From assembly GCA_003254905.1 (NCBI GenBank), contig QANU01007800.1, positions 537,312 through 601,311 on the forward strand: a DNA stretch of 64,000 nt, in the 5' to 3' direction. Under the pieces are notes generated by a model. It was not told where the DNA came from and did not search any database. It saw nothing but the letters and a program-made list of their open reading frames with translations. Made by a program: the position numbers and the translations under genes. Below are positions 35,888 through 47,811 of the stretch, piece after piece; positions within the stretch are counted from its first letter, which is position 1, and the number at the start of each line of letters is the position of its first letter. Origin of the DNA: Nissolia schottii (lineage: Eukaryota; Streptophyta; Magnoliopsida; Fabales; Fabaceae).

Positions 35888-37696
35888 ATGGCTGACAAGG
35901 CGGTTACCATCCGAACCAGAAAGTTCATGACTAACCGGCTTCTCTCCAGAAAGCAATTCGTGAGTTACCCATTTTTTCTCTCTCTCATTCTCCTTTCCCC
36001 TTTTTTTTTATTTATTCATCACGAACCAGAAGAATTGCACAAGAATGCTCAGGATATTCGTGCAACGTGTTGTACTGCTTATTTGAGACCTATTTAGTGT
36101 ATTAGTCTACTGTAAACTGTGTTATTATTCGCCGTTATTTATGTATGCTCGTCGCTAATGATCAGTTTTATGATTAGATGATTTTGAATTTATTTTAATT
36201 AATGACGTAGCTGGATGAGTGTGTTGGTGGAATTGTTTGATAGCCATATACTGGAAAATTTGAGATCTGGGAATGACCAATGAATTATGTGATTTTTTCA
36301 GTTTTTTGCTAGTCGAATTTTTTGGTAATATGGTGGCATGTGGAATGATTATGCCAACTTGAAGAGATTCCATGGGTTGTCTTAGGCTAACCCTATTTAT
36401 TGTGTGATGCAGATCATTGATGTTCTTCATCCAGGTAGAGCAAATGTTTCCAAGGTACTACCTTTGGCAGCTGAAAATTAGATTTCTAAGAAGTTATTGA
36501 TTGAAAAGTTTATTTAGGTCGCGTAATTAATTTGTTTGTGTTTCGGCGTGGAGGCTGAACTAAAGGAGAAGCTTGCAAGAATGTACGACGTGAAGGATCC
36601 TAACACTGTGTTTGTCTTCAAGTTCCGGACTCATTTTGGAGGTGGCAAATCCACTGGTTTTGGTTTGATTTATGACTCGGTTGACAATGCGAAGAAGTAT
36701 GAGCCCAAGTACAGGCTTATCAGGGTGAGTTAATACCTGCATATGGATTTTTTTTTTAATTTTTATATGAAACACTATATAACATTCCTTACATGAAAAT
36801 TGCTGCTACTTTTCCTCATTATTTGTTTATTTTGTCATTTTGGGTGGGGGATGGGTTAACTTAATTGGGTTTGGTAGCGGTTAACGTATATATATTTATT
36901 ATGCTGCTATTATACATAGCATTAAAGTTTATTCTGTTATAAGCGCCATCATCGAAGTATTGTAGGAGAAATAATTTTGAATGTATGTGGATATAAGAAT
37001 TCAATAGTTTTTTGATGAAAGATTGAAATCATCGAATGTTCTTCAGTTGCAGTTTTTACTGCTGTCCATTACTCCATATTAAATAATGCCATGATTTGTT
37101 TGGTGTATTTTGTAGTATTGACATCACCTTTTAATGTTGTCTATGACTAATGTCACCTCTCTGTATACTTAAAAAACATGAATATAATTTGCTATGACCC
37201 TGTATATGAATGTCACATCTCTGTATACTTCAATAATATGAATATAATTTGCTATAACCCTGTATATGACTGATGACTCTCTTACTACTTTGAGCTTTAA
37301 AAAGGTCATTGAGTCAGTGAATTTAATGTTACCGTGCTTTTGTCTTTTCATGTATGCATTTGTTCATTATGATCTTTGAGAACTAGAACATTGTCAGTTA
37401 TTTTGTGTCTGACCCTAGAGCGTTGTCTTGTGTAATCTTACTAAAATCTCCTTTCTCTATGGCAGAATGGACTCGATACTAAGGTGGAAAAGTCAAGGAA
37501 GCAAATGAAGGAGAGAAAGAATAGAGCTAAGAAGATTCGTGGAGTGAAGAAGGTAATTAGTAGCAAACAATCATTCTGTATTGTTGATGATTTGTTTATC
37601 TGGTAACAGTCTCTGTTACTACAATAATAACCTTTGGCATATGTTATTTTGCAGACCAAGGCTTCTGATGCTGCCAAGGCTGGAAAGAAGAAATGA
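35888..37696 (+). CDS. RPS24: Cytosolic 40S ribosomal protein S24 (eS24)
   Basis: Five exons join in frame: 35888-35959, 36413-36454, 36554-36724, 37466-37552 and 37655-37696 (414 nt, 137 aa). The protein starts [20 protein letters not shown], continues [18 protein letters not shown] and [20 protein letters not shown], then [19 protein letters not shown] and [11 protein letters not shown], and ends in a Lys/Arg-rich tail ([18 protein letters not shown]…AGKKK). This is the full eS24 fold and normal plant length. It is a small-subunit protein needed for pre-18S rRNA processing in yeast and animals. All introns are GT-AG. Intron 3 carries a 60-bp tandem duplication. It appears functional. Confidence 0.97.
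37151..37270. repeat. Two-copy 60-bp tandem duplication in RPS24 intron 3
   Basis: Units at 37151-37210 and 37211-37270 both begin TGTCAC(C/A)TCTCTGTATACTT, continue ATGAATATAATTTGCTAT(G/A)A and end CCCTGTATATGA(A/C), with about five differences. Confidence 0.8.
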
Positions 37697-37699
37697 GTT

Positions 37700-38519
37700 T
37701 TCAGACAACTTGTTCTGATTTTAATTTTCTCCTGCTGTTGGTATTGTCTAATGGCTATTATTTTCTGATAGCTTCCTTGAATGACATGTTTCGCATTCTG
37801 CTTCATTGGTGTTCAGTTACAACTTGAGACTTAGTACTAGCAGTGACCAATTTTGAGAATTCAGTTTAGCACTTTGATCTGCTTTCAAATGTTCGAATTC
37901 CGATGTTTGATTTTTCGTTGGATCAGTCATTTATTTGTGAAAGAAGGATTTTTAAGGCGGCAAAGAAATCATTCATAGCTGATGATTGTGTTATAACTTT
38001 AGTAATCTCGAAACTCTTGTAACTGTTTGAAGAGCAATCATTTTGGTCCATTTTAGAGGCTATGGTTCCTATAACATTGGGGATAGGAACATAAACATGC
38101 TTAGAGAAGGGGGTATAGGGATCAATCATAAAACTAAAATGACAATTTTTATGCTAATTTGAGTCTTGTCTTTATTGCCCGTTTGTCAGTTTCTTTGGGT
38201 CGTGCGATAAGGACTAAACATCACCCAATTGACGTTGAATAGCATATGTAATATCTTCAACAATATGATAATTTTCTCATGATGGATTCAAATCACGTAA
38301 TCCTCTTTTGTATCACGTTGATGATTTAATTGAATCTATACTACGAGTTCTAATCGTAGGAGTAAAGATCAATACCATTGTTTTGTTCACATAGAATTTC
38401 TCTTTCATTCATAACCTCTTACAATTTTGTGTTATATCACACTTGAAGGTGGTTTTTTACATGTTTTAGGGGTAAATGCCTTCACTTAATAATTTCTTTA
38501 TTTTTGATAATTTTTAGAA
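37700..38519. other. RPS24 3' flank, nothing identified
   Basis: 3' UTR and intergenic DNA after the RPS24 stop. No further gene or element ends are recognised. Confidence 0.5.
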
Positions 38520-38762
38520 TCAAATTTATTGGATTTTGTCCTTATTTCATGATTTGATTTAACATATTGAATTATATGATTTAATGTGATAAATTAATAT
38601 TTTTTAATATAATATTTGTGGAGAGGTGCATTATAAGTTCAAGTAGTCTATGAATCTTTAAACTTCTTATAAGTTGACTTTTTTAATTATTTGATTAGTG
38701 AAAATGTATGAAAATCATATAAAATATGAAATGACAAATTTTTAATGAATATAGTTTTAAAG
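38520..38762. repeat. Dispersed AT-rich repeat, copy 2
   Basis: Counterpart of 16745-16990 (shared TTTCATGATTTGATTTAACA, GATTTAATGTGATAAATTAA, TATAAGTTGACTTTTTTAA). It is cut at its right by the Pack-MULE starting at 38763. Confidence 0.6.
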
Positions 38763-40416
38763 TTGGTTTAATTAAGTTTTTAGTCCTTATTGGTCCTTCT
38801 GTTAAACTTTTAGTCTTTGTAAAATTTTTTTGTTTGTTTTTAGTCCTTGCTGGGTTGGAGGGGCTGACGTGGTCATTAACTTTGCCATGTGGCATGTCAC
38901 ATGACATAACCCAAAATTTCAAGGTTAAATAAGTTTTTAATCCCTGTGATATCAAAAATTTTGTCCTTTAAAATTTTTCGTTTGGATTGAGTTCTTGTAA
39001 AATTTTTGTTCGTTTTTAGTCCATGTAAAATTTTTTGATCATTTTTAGTCCATGCCGTTAGTTTGGGTTGGATGACGCTAACGTGACCGTTAATTTCGCC
39101 ATGTGGTGTGTCACAACATCCTGAAGTCGCCCTCTTTCGACTACTACATCCAAACGGGATGCCTTTTCAAATCGCTCTCTCCCCTTCCATACTCTCATCC
39201 CTCACCTCAAAAGACTTCTTCTCCCACACCCTCTCCGTCTTCCCCCCACTTGCCTGCCGCTTCAGCATGTGCAAAGATGCCGACATTGACTTCATACATG
39301 TTGCCGCCACTGAACTGTCCGTCGCTGACCTCCCTGACGGACATCCCTCTTATATTGTTCCTCAAACTCTTTCCCTTAGATGGGAACCTCAGCTACACCG
39401 ACCATTTCTCACCGGTCGCGATCGTCCAAGTCACCGAGTTTTTTGATGGCGTCTTCATCGGCGCTGCCATCAGTGGGACTCTCACCGATGGAACCTCCTT
39501 CTGACACTTCTTCAACACCTTCGCGGAACTCTCCAGTGGAGCCGCCACAACCTCGGGGCTCCCAAACTTCAGCCATGAGTCCATCCCGATCTTTGACGCA
39601 TTCTTCGGCTGCCGTACGACGACATCAAGGATGGCTTTGGTGCCAACGAATTGTTGCGCGAAAGGATATCCAGTTTTTGCGGCGAAGCCATTCATAGGCT
39701 GAAAGCAACAACGAACACCGAGTTGATGAGGAACAAACCATACAACAACGAAAAAATTGAGATCTCTTCGTTTCAGTCCTTAAGTGGAGAAAGGGTGGGT
39801 GAGTGGGAAGGGAAGAGAAGAGAGAGTGCTTCGGGGAGAGAAAGAGGGTGGGGTGGGGAGGAGAAGATGGGTTGGAGGGAAGACAGAAAGGGTGCAGGAG
39901 AGGGAGTCTTTGAGGTGAAGTACGATAGTATGGGAAGTGAGAGAGGGCGATTTGAAGAGGCATCCCGCTTGGATGTAGTGGTCGAGAGAGGGCAGCTTTG
40001 GGATGTAGTAACACGCCACATGGCGAAGTTAATGGCCATGTTCAACCCAAACTGATGGCAGGGACTAAAAATGAACAAATTTTTTTTACAGAGACTAAAA
40101 ACGAACAAAAAAATTTATAGGGACTTAATCTAAACAAAAAATTTTAGAGGGACCAAACACAAAATTTTTGATATTACAGGGACTAAAAACTTATTTAACC
40201 CTTAAAATTTTGGGTTATGCCACGTGGCACACTACTTGGCCCTGGCACACCATGTGGCATGACATGCCATGACGGTCACGGTAGTGTCGTCCAACCCAAA
40301 CTAACGGCAGGGACTAAAAATGAACAAATTTTTTTTTTCAAGGACTAAAAGTTTTACAGAGGAGCCAAACATAAACTTTTTAATATTAAAGGGACTAAAA
40401 ACTTAATTAAACCTTG
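38763..40416. mobile_element. Pack-MULE with tandem TIR modules and a captured acyltransferase fragment
   Basis: Outer ends GGTTTAATTAAGTTTTTAGTCC (38765) and the inverted copy ending at 40413 begin terminal inverted repeats of about 350 bp. Each TIR consists of two tandem modules: the second starts GGTTAAATAAGTTTTTAATCC at 38934 and its partner ends near 40201. Both modules carry GTTTTTAGTCC, GCCATGTGGCATG and AACCCAAACTAACGGCAGGG-type words. Flanks GTTTTAAAG (38754) and ATTTTAAAA (40417) match at 7 of 9, a possible 9-bp duplication. The interior is GC-rich (39115-40015): a gene fragment followed by an inverted partial copy of its first part. Confidence 0.75.
39115..39690 (+). pseudogene. 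Captured BAHD (HXXXD-type) acyltransferase gene fragment
   Basis: Read across two plus frames: LSPSILSSLTSKDFFSHTLS and DADIDFIHVAATELSVADLP (frame of 39108), then LFLKLFPLDGNLSYTDHFSP, AIVQVTEFFDGVFIGAAISG and TLTDGTSF-stop-HFFNTFAEL (frame of 39103). This is the N-terminal half of the BAHD family clade around At3g50280/DCR. The residues at the catalytic HXXXD site read SGTLTD, with the essential His missing. The conserved Trp of SFWNFFNTFAE is a TGA stop. The fragment lies inside the Pack-MULE and is a transduplicated pseudogene. The right half of the element (39720-40015, minus strand) carries an inverted, diverged copy of its beginning. Confidence 0.75.
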
Positions 40417-40649
40417 ATTTTAAAACTAAGTTATACGTATCCGATTATGATAAAGGAAATCGTTCGATTGAAATATATAATTTATAGTTAAACACATACA
40501 TCATTTGCAAACCACGAAGGAAACATTTGATCATTGCATTGATCGCCAAAGTGTTGTTGACACATCGTGAAAACACGCATCATCATAATTAACATTTTTA
40601 GAAATTGCGTATTAATAAATTAAACAAGATTATAAGGATTGATTGAACT

Positions 40650-41912
40650 TACTAGTAATATGGAAGCACTTCTTCACAATTCAACAGAACAACCAAATGA
40701 GCTGCCACCCTTTCTTGCGCATTCAACCAATAAGCGTTTGTTCTTCTAGCTACGTGTCCATTTTGATTGAAAATTGAAAACGTTGACTGATTAGGCATTG
40801 CACCACAATCATCGTTACGTCTTACTGTGGTTCTATTGCTATTAACATTAGCACTAAAGTAGTACGAACAAAAATAAGAAGTTTCCTTCGTTAGGAATGT
40901 CTCACATATTGACCCCTCAACTTTCGCCCTATTTTTCACTGTTCTTTCGAATACTCCCATGTACCTTTCAAACGGATACATCTGTATTGAACCGAACCAC
41001 ACATTTGGCCTTCGTAAGCTAAGTGTACAGGAAAATGCTCCATTATATCAAAAAACATAAGGGGGAAACACCCTTTCAAGTGAACAAAGGATAATGAGTA
41101 TGTTTTGCTCCATGACTAAGAGGTCTTCAGCATCAATAGTCGACGAGCACAAGGTTTTGAAAAACTAGCTCAGCTCGCTTATCGGTTCCAACACGCTCTT
41201 TGGTAGTTCTCTGAATGCAATTAGAAGACACTGCAGAAACACATGACAATCATGGGTCTTCATGCCAATCAACTTCCATTTTGCAAAATTCACACATCGA
41301 GCCATGTTAGATGCATAATCGTCAGGCATTTTCAATTCTTGCAACCAATGAGGCACACTTTGAACTTGTCTCTTGTTCAGGGTGTAACAGGCCTTGGGCT
41401 TCATGAAATGGCCATCAGAAATTTTTTGTAGGTTCAACTCGGGAAGTCTACACGACTGTTTTAAATCTAGCCTTGCTTTGTTTTTGTCCTTGGTCTGATC
41501 AGTGTCCATGATTGTATGCATTATGTTGTCGAAAACAATTTTTTCAATATGCATAACATCTAGACAATGACAAACCAAGTTATCTTTCCAATATGGCAAA
41601 TACCAGAATATGATCTTTTTCGTCTAGTTATGTTCTTCCATGTAATCTTGAAACCTAACAACTTTGCCAACTTTAGTTATTTTCGGCAGATGTCTAACCC
41701 TCCTGAGAATCTAACGACCCGTTAATCGTTGTGGTGGCTATTCATTTTCAATTTTGTTCTTTAGAAAGTCATACCTACTGTTCCTAAGCGTGTGCCTAGG
41801 TTCCAAGAATTCCCTGTGACAATCAAACTAGGATTGTTTTTCTTCGTGTAGTAGTTAGAATGCTTTAGTCTCCTCCATGCAAATTGGACAGGCTAAAGTT
41901 CCCTATGTCATC
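40650..41912 (-). pseudogene. CACTA TNP2-like transposase, C-terminal half
   Basis: The minus strand reads ACPICMEE (zinc-ribbon region), a stop-interrupted linker, then LDVMHIEKIVFDNI, KPKACYTLNKRQ, PDDYASNMARCVNFAKWKLI, MKTHDCHVFLQCLLIAFREL and, after stops, PFERYMGVFERTVKNRAKVE. These are the ordered blocks of plant En/Spm TNP2 (Transposase_21 family). Several stops and a frameshift make it dead. It continues the fragment 44726-43419, separated from it only by the solo LTR 41913-43418. Confidence 0.85.
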
Positions 41913-43418
41913 TGATACACACTAAAATGTCGTTAATTTTAGTATGCAATCAAATAATAATTTATAAAACTAAATTAATCCCAAAAACGTAGTAAATGGG
42001 ACTAACCTAGGTCGTCTCTCAAGGAAGCAATTAGAACCAATTATAATTACAATTAAAAAGGGGGTTTCGATTGATGAATATAAATAAACAGAAAGCAAAA
42101 CGAAAGTAAGTTAACAAGGATAAAAAGCAATATCTTACATACGGCGTTTCTAGATCAAGGATTAATTGTCATTGGTTCCTAATTAATTATTCATAAGGGG
42201 GATGCTGTTTATTAGTTGAAATCTCTAACTAATACGTAATTCACTTAAGAGACTACAACCATCAATTCCCTAAGCATTTATTCCTACGGGAATTAAAACT
42301 AAGATCTTACCATTTAAAACCCATATCAATTAAGTTCCAATTGCATCACCTAATTAAATCTAATTAGTTCCCCAAAAAGTTCCCAAATCCTAAATCAATA
42401 AATCTTACAATCGTCAAGATTTATCAACCTAGAATTAACCCTAACCAATAACATGCGATCGCTATATTACTAATTAGGGGTGGAACAAATCATGAATAAA
42501 CATTAAGTACAAGACCTCGAATTAATCCAAATTTAGAGTTACCACATGCAAGATATTAAGAAACTACTCCTCCATGGTTGGAGGATAAAAGCTCATAATA
42601 AATAAAAAATAAGAAGAAAGTGAAAAATAACGGAGAATTAAAATAACAAAACCTGAATAAGAGAAGGAAAGAAATTTGCAAATAGTTGGGAGTTTGCGTT
42701 GTCAATGCGAGTAACAATCCTTGAAGAACTAAGAACTAAGCACTACTAACATAACTCTAAAGTGCATAAAATAAAAGAGAAAAGTACAGAAAATAAAAGT
42801 GGAGTTGAGTCTGAAGTTGTTTTCTAAGTTGTTGAGAGAGGATGTCTATTTGTAGAGGATTGACACAAAGTGGGTGTATATCCCGTACTTTCAGCACAAT
42901 AGTCAGTAAAATCGCAATAACTTCGGTTACAGATATCGGATTGAGGTGATTCAAATCTCTAGTTAAAGCTAAGAGATAGATCTACAACTTTGTAGTTGAG
43001 GTCAAATCGAGATTCAATCTCCATCCTAGCGTAAAATCTATGACAAAGTCAGCGTTAAAAATCTTCAGCAAATCTTTGACCAAATCTTTTTGAACTTGAA
43101 TTTAATCTTGCTTTTATTGGTCTCAATCTTCTCTTCAAATCTCTTCTTTAAAATTTATATCTTATCAAATCTCCTTCAAATCTTCAATGATCCTCTTGAC
43201 AATTTATTTTCTTCATTAAGATAGAAAACTAAAAAAGAATAAAAGAAATCTACACATTAAATTCTAATATAAAGTAGTGCTTAAAATTGCATTTTTCTCA
43301 ATTTCTTACAAAAGTAGATAATGTGCAAAACATATTAATTAAGCATTAAAATTACACATTTTTAGTATACAATGTTCAATTATAGAATAATAAAATAAGG
43401 TACAAAAAACACCTATCA
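41913..43418 (-). mobile_element. Solo LTR (1506 bp) in the TNP2 gene, TSD TCATC
   Basis: The LTR starts TGATACACACTAAAATGTCG and ends AACACCTATCA. Exact 5-bp duplications TCATC flank it (41908-41912 and 43419-43423). The sequence is a diverged relative of the 58402-60193 LTR: the shared order includes AAATAATAATTTATAAA, CCTAGGTCGT, ATACGGCG, TTATTAGTTGAAATCTCTAACTAATA and CAATCGTCAAGATT. No internal region is present, so the element was removed by LTR-LTR recombination. Confidence 0.9.
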
Positions 43419-44726
43419 TCATCCATCCAAACATTCCATAAGCAGGAAAATCGTTAATGGTCCACATGAAAGATGCCCTCAAAACCAAATTCTGCTTCTT
43501 GGACACGTCGTATGCAAGCATGCTTGGATTCCACAACTAGTTCAATTCATCTATCCAAGGCTGAAGAAAAACATCAATCTTTACTTTAGGGTTGCTCGGG
43601 CCAAGAATTACACAAGATAAGAATATATAAAGGTCTTTCATGCATATCTTAGGTGGTAGATTATAGGGTGTAACGATCACTGACCAACATGAGTAGGGTT
43701 TGATAAAATGATTATTAGGGGTAAACCCATCAGAACCAATCCCTAATCTCACATTATGAGGTTCTGAAACAAAGTTAGGGTAAACTCTGTCAAAGTGTTT
43801 CCACGCTTCACCATGAGAAGGGTGAGTTATGTGACCATCGTTTCTTTATTCTCGAAGTGCCATGTCATATACGGTGCCGAGCTCATCGATGCAAATAACC
43901 TCTTCAGACTTGGAATCAAAGGAAAGTAATGCATTCATTTAAAAGCAACATCCTCATATCTTCCAGGGCCAACTCTACTCATATTAAACCTATCGGCACC
44001 ACAAAATTTGCATTGAGTGAGGGATGCATCATCATTATAGTACAACATACACCCCGATCGACAACAATCAATCTTGATGGAGCTTAAGCCAAGTTTAGAA
44101 AAGACTTTCTTAGCTTGACAAAAGTTTGTTAGAATTTTATTCGTCGGTGGTGTTATCTCTTTAATGAAATCAGGCCACTGATTGAACTATCTCTCGCTTT
44201 GATTAGTGTCTGACATCATAGTTAACAGCCTATTTGCCACAGATAATCGCTTATGAACTGATCCTTCCCACACCGGAGTATTTGTTTCCTTTAACAAGCT
44301 ATATAAATTCTTAGCATCTGGATTGGGTTCCTCATGTAATAAGTTGTCGTTTTGCGGATCAAAGTCACTCAAAAAGCATCATATACCGTTTATAAATATC
44401 TGTTGTCATTAACTATTTTTGGTTCATAGACATAAGGCTGACTTGAACTCCCCACTTCATACTAAAACCTACTAAACTCATTCACACCATTGACGTCCAC
44501 CTCTCCATGGTCTACCCATATGCAATAATGCGGCTCAAACTCAGTTCTGTAAAGATGCATTCTAATCCTTTTGACATCCAATATCTTACACCGCTTGCAA
44601 GAAAAACACGGACATCTAACTCTTTGAGCAATCGATTTAACTGCTTCATAGAAGTAGTCCACATAGTCCAAAAATTCAGGCTTTATCACTCGTGGAATAG
44701 TTCTGCCTCAGATGGCTCCCGATCCA
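43419..44726 (-). pseudogene. CACTA TNP2-like transposase, N-terminal half
   Basis: Domains in order on the minus strand: transposase-associated domain (IKPEFLDYVDYFYEAVKS, RVRCPCFSCKRC, MHLYRTEFEPHYCIWVDHGE), AKNLYSLLKET, the zinc-ribbon CRSGCMLYYNDD…CKFCGADRF, YFPLIPSLKRLFAS, then LGIGSDGFTPNNHF, VTPYNLPPKICMKDLYIFLS, VKIDVFLQPWIDELN and ASFMWTINDFPAYGMFGW. This is the standard TNP2 order. Frameshifts occur (the likely original ATG at 44726 is out of frame with the rest) and stops occur between blocks. Confidence 0.85.
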
Positions 44727-44819
44727 TCTGTTGGTGCTAAAAATTTAGTTGTTTAAATATTAATTTATAGTATAAACTAGCTATTTAAATATAAAATTAA
44801 AATACAACAGCTAATGCTT

Positions 44820-45002
44820 GTAAAATAAATAAAGGCGCACAATTACCATCCTAAGGCATGTATACTGTAAGCTCACAGAATCTCCACTATGGACATAGCC
44901 CCCTCAACCCTGCATGCTGGCACGTTTTGAGTTCTTAGACTGAGCCTTGAACTCATCTAAGGCCCAATAAGCGTTAAGCTGAGCAAGCTCCTTAGGGGTC
45001 AA
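44820..45002 (-). pseudogene. CACTA Transposase_24-like gene, 3' part
   Basis: The minus strand from 45002 reads LTPKELAQLNAYWALDEFKA, SKNSKRASMQG and, after a frame change, YVHSGDSVSLQYTCLRMV. This matches the KNR…HT.GS.S motif of the plant Ptta/En/Spm Transposase_24 family. It continues directly from the 53494-54331 fragment across the LTR insertion. Confidence 0.65.
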
Positions 45003-46082
45003 TGTTAAAAGCTTAATTTTGTACTCTCTCTTCATTTTATATATCCGACTTTATCGCTTTCAGATCCTCAAGGTATCCAATTGCCGTATGGTTGGGTATA
45101 GTCGTCTCCACAGTGAGTTGGTAAATGCCATTCCTGAATTTGTTAATTTAAACAATAGAGTAGATGGTTTGGAAATTGATTTCAAAATAGAGACAGGAAA
45201 TGAAAATAAATACAAGATAAAACGAGAATTAATCAGAGGTAGGTTAGGAAGCTTGTTGGGTTTTGTATCATGTATAGTTTCTTGTATTCATAACTTAATG
45301 TAGATGAATTATCTTTCCTTCGATTTTTCGCCACCAGTTCTTATCTTAAACATCTTTCTCAAGCATGATAAGATGATTAGGTTTGCTTTATTAGTCTGTC
45401 AATTTCTTGCACAATTTAACAAAGTAAACCAACATTAATTGAGATGTTAAAGTGACTAATAATCCTAATTCTATTTCTAGCAATTAATTTTATTGGATGA
45501 AATAGTTTAAGTCCAACCTTACTGAAGTAGTTTTCACTCGTGACAATTAGGTTAGATTCAAGCCTTAGTTAACCAGATTAAACATTGAGTTAATTCCCAC
45601 TTAATACTGTAGCTTTCACTCACAACATTAAGTTACAAAACAATATTCAATTAGCTGAACTTATAGCTAGCATTAGGCACAAAACCAATTCATGTAGATC
45701 AAAGAAACAGATATATTCATTCATACAAAAAGTAGCATGGATACAATTAGGCTATAGCATTGATCAAAATCCCAACAACAAGAAGATTACAAAATCATCT
45801 TACAAGAGAGGATCATGGAGGCAAGGTAATGACCACTCACCATGACACGTTCTCATGCCGCCATGACAAGGACCGCCGTGCTTCTTGATCTCTCTTGGTC
45901 CTAGACTGACCTCTTCTTTGTTGCTTGAAACAACGCTCTTAAGATTCTAAAATGATGGAGAAAGTGAGGAAAAAGGGATTCTGTGTAGGAAGGAATGCCT
46001 TCGAATGCTGCTCCTAGGGCCTCTATTTATAGGCTAGGTTCCTTGAGGGCCGCTCAGAGGTGTTAGGGCTTCGCTGGGCGGC

Positions 46083-47798
46083 TGATGAAAGCCTTTTTAA
46101 CCACTTTCTCGGATCTTGACACGGCTTTGATTTTGTCACAACCATGCCAAGCTCGTTGAAAGCTTCTATGCGTTTTTGTCGTTCAAATTAAATATTTATA
46201 TATACATACCTACTTTACGGCTTTCAGATTCCAAAAGGAATCCAATTGCAGTATAGGGTATGGTCGATCCCACAGGGAGTTGTAAAATACCATTCTTGAG
46301 TTCATTTAATTAAACAATGAGGTGAAAGATTTGTGATTTGATTTATATTAAAATAGACTAAATAAATAAAAGACAGGAAAATAAAATAGGAAACAAATCA
46401 GAGGTAGTTCCAGAGCTTGTTGGGAATTTTAATCACATCATAGTTTCATGTATCCAGTTACTAATTACCTAGAACTATCGTTTGATTGCCCGCCACCAGT
46501 TCTTAACTTGTCATCACTTTCGCGCATGACAAGATCATAGGTTTCCCTTGTTAAACTGTCACTTTCGCACACTAGCTTAACAAGGTACGCCAGCATTAAT
46601 TCAGATGTTAAAACGGCTAACCTTTATTCCAGTTACGGCAACAAGGTTAGATGAAATGATTTAGGTCAGACTCTAATGGTTGTAACTTTCGTTCACAACG
46701 TTCAAGTCTAGGTTCTAGTTAAGCATAGTATTATTGATTTCAATTTGGTTATGACCTAATTAGCATAACTTTCGTTCATGTAAATAAGTCCCAAATCAAG
46801 AATCGAAACACTAAACAAAACTAGCATTAGGCATGAAATCATTCAAGCAAATCATAAGAAAAAGATAGATTCATATATAATAGTTACATGGATACAAGCA
46901 ACTACAATAATGACCAAAATCCCAACAAAAAGAGGATTAGGAATCCATCTTACGAGAGTATCTCGGAGGCAAGGTCTAGACGCTTACCATGACACGTACT
47001 CACGCTATCATGGTCATGGCTTCGCCGAGCTTCCTTGATCTCCCGGCTCCTTCACATGCCTCCTCTTTGTTCCTAATCTAAACTAGGCTTTGAAGTACAA
47101 AAGAAATGTAAAAAGAATGAAGTATGGAGGGGAGAATATGTTATGGAATCCCTTTTTCTAAGATGTAAACTGCCTCCCTATTTATAGAAAAAATTCTGAA
47201 GTTAGGTGGAGGCAGCTTGAATTTTCTAGGTCTTTCTTGGCGCAGTCAAATTTGGCGACTGGACCTTTGAATTCAAATTTGGTGGCTGGACCTTTGAATT
47301 CAAATTTGGTGGCTGGACCTTTGAATTCAAATTTGGTGGCTGGACCTTTGAATTCAAGTTTGGTGGTTGGACTTTTGAATTCAAATTTGGCGGCTGCACT
47401 TTTGAAGTCAAATTTGGCGACTGGTGTTCCGCGGAGTTCTTAGCAGCGTGCTGAGTGAGAATCTTGTCTTGGTCCGAACTAGAAAGTTGTAGATCTCTCT
47501 CTTAGCTTTAACTAGAAATTTGAACCACCTCAATCCGATATCTGTAGCTCTAGTTATCGCGTTTTTAGTAACTGCTACGCAAAGCGGGCTCCCATACTTT
47601 TCTTGCTTTTTGTCATTCCTTTCCAATTCTGCCCTTTTCTTTTATGGGATTATTCCTTAATTAAACTGCTTGTATCCATCTTCAAAATATATTAGAAATC
47701 CTAAAAAATATGGGAAATTAATTAGATAATTTGTTTAAAAACATAACAGATAAGTGCCATTTTGATATGTCAATTTTGTGTAAATTGGGCACTTATCA
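46083..47798 (-). repeat. 3' LTR of the TR-GAG element (1716 bp)
   Basis: 55 bp longer than the other LTR. Two extra 27-bp units account for 54 bp, and small indels in T/A and A runs for the rest. The TATA box on the minus strand is CTATAAATAG at 47178-47187. Confidence 0.95.
47248..47424 (-). repeat. 27-bp U3 tandem repeat, 6.6 copies (3' LTR)
   Basis: The unit is AAATTTGGTGGCTGGACC followed by TTTGAATTC. Six full units plus 15 bp, located about 60 bp upstream of the LTR TATA box in transcription direction. The 5' LTR has only four full units plus 15 bp at the same place. Confidence 0.95.
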
Positions 47799-47811
47799 CT
47801 CCCCCTGACTT
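47799..47811 (-). other. Polypurine tract of the TR-GAG element
   Basis: The minus strand reads AAGTCAGGGGGAG directly before the 3' LTR start TGATAAG, the normal position for plus-strand priming. Confidence 0.9.

Noticed and set aside
39625-40108. Several Pro/Ser- or Glu/Gly-rich frames on both strands
   Set aside because: They fall on the inverted arm and CT/GA-rich interior of the Pack-MULE; the minus-strand similarity to the left half is due to the palindrome.
47226-47443. Two opposing frames with NLNSKVQPP- or NSNLVAGPL-type repeated peptides
   Set aside because: A 27-bp repeat is open in many frames; these are translations of the LTR U3 repeat and not genes.
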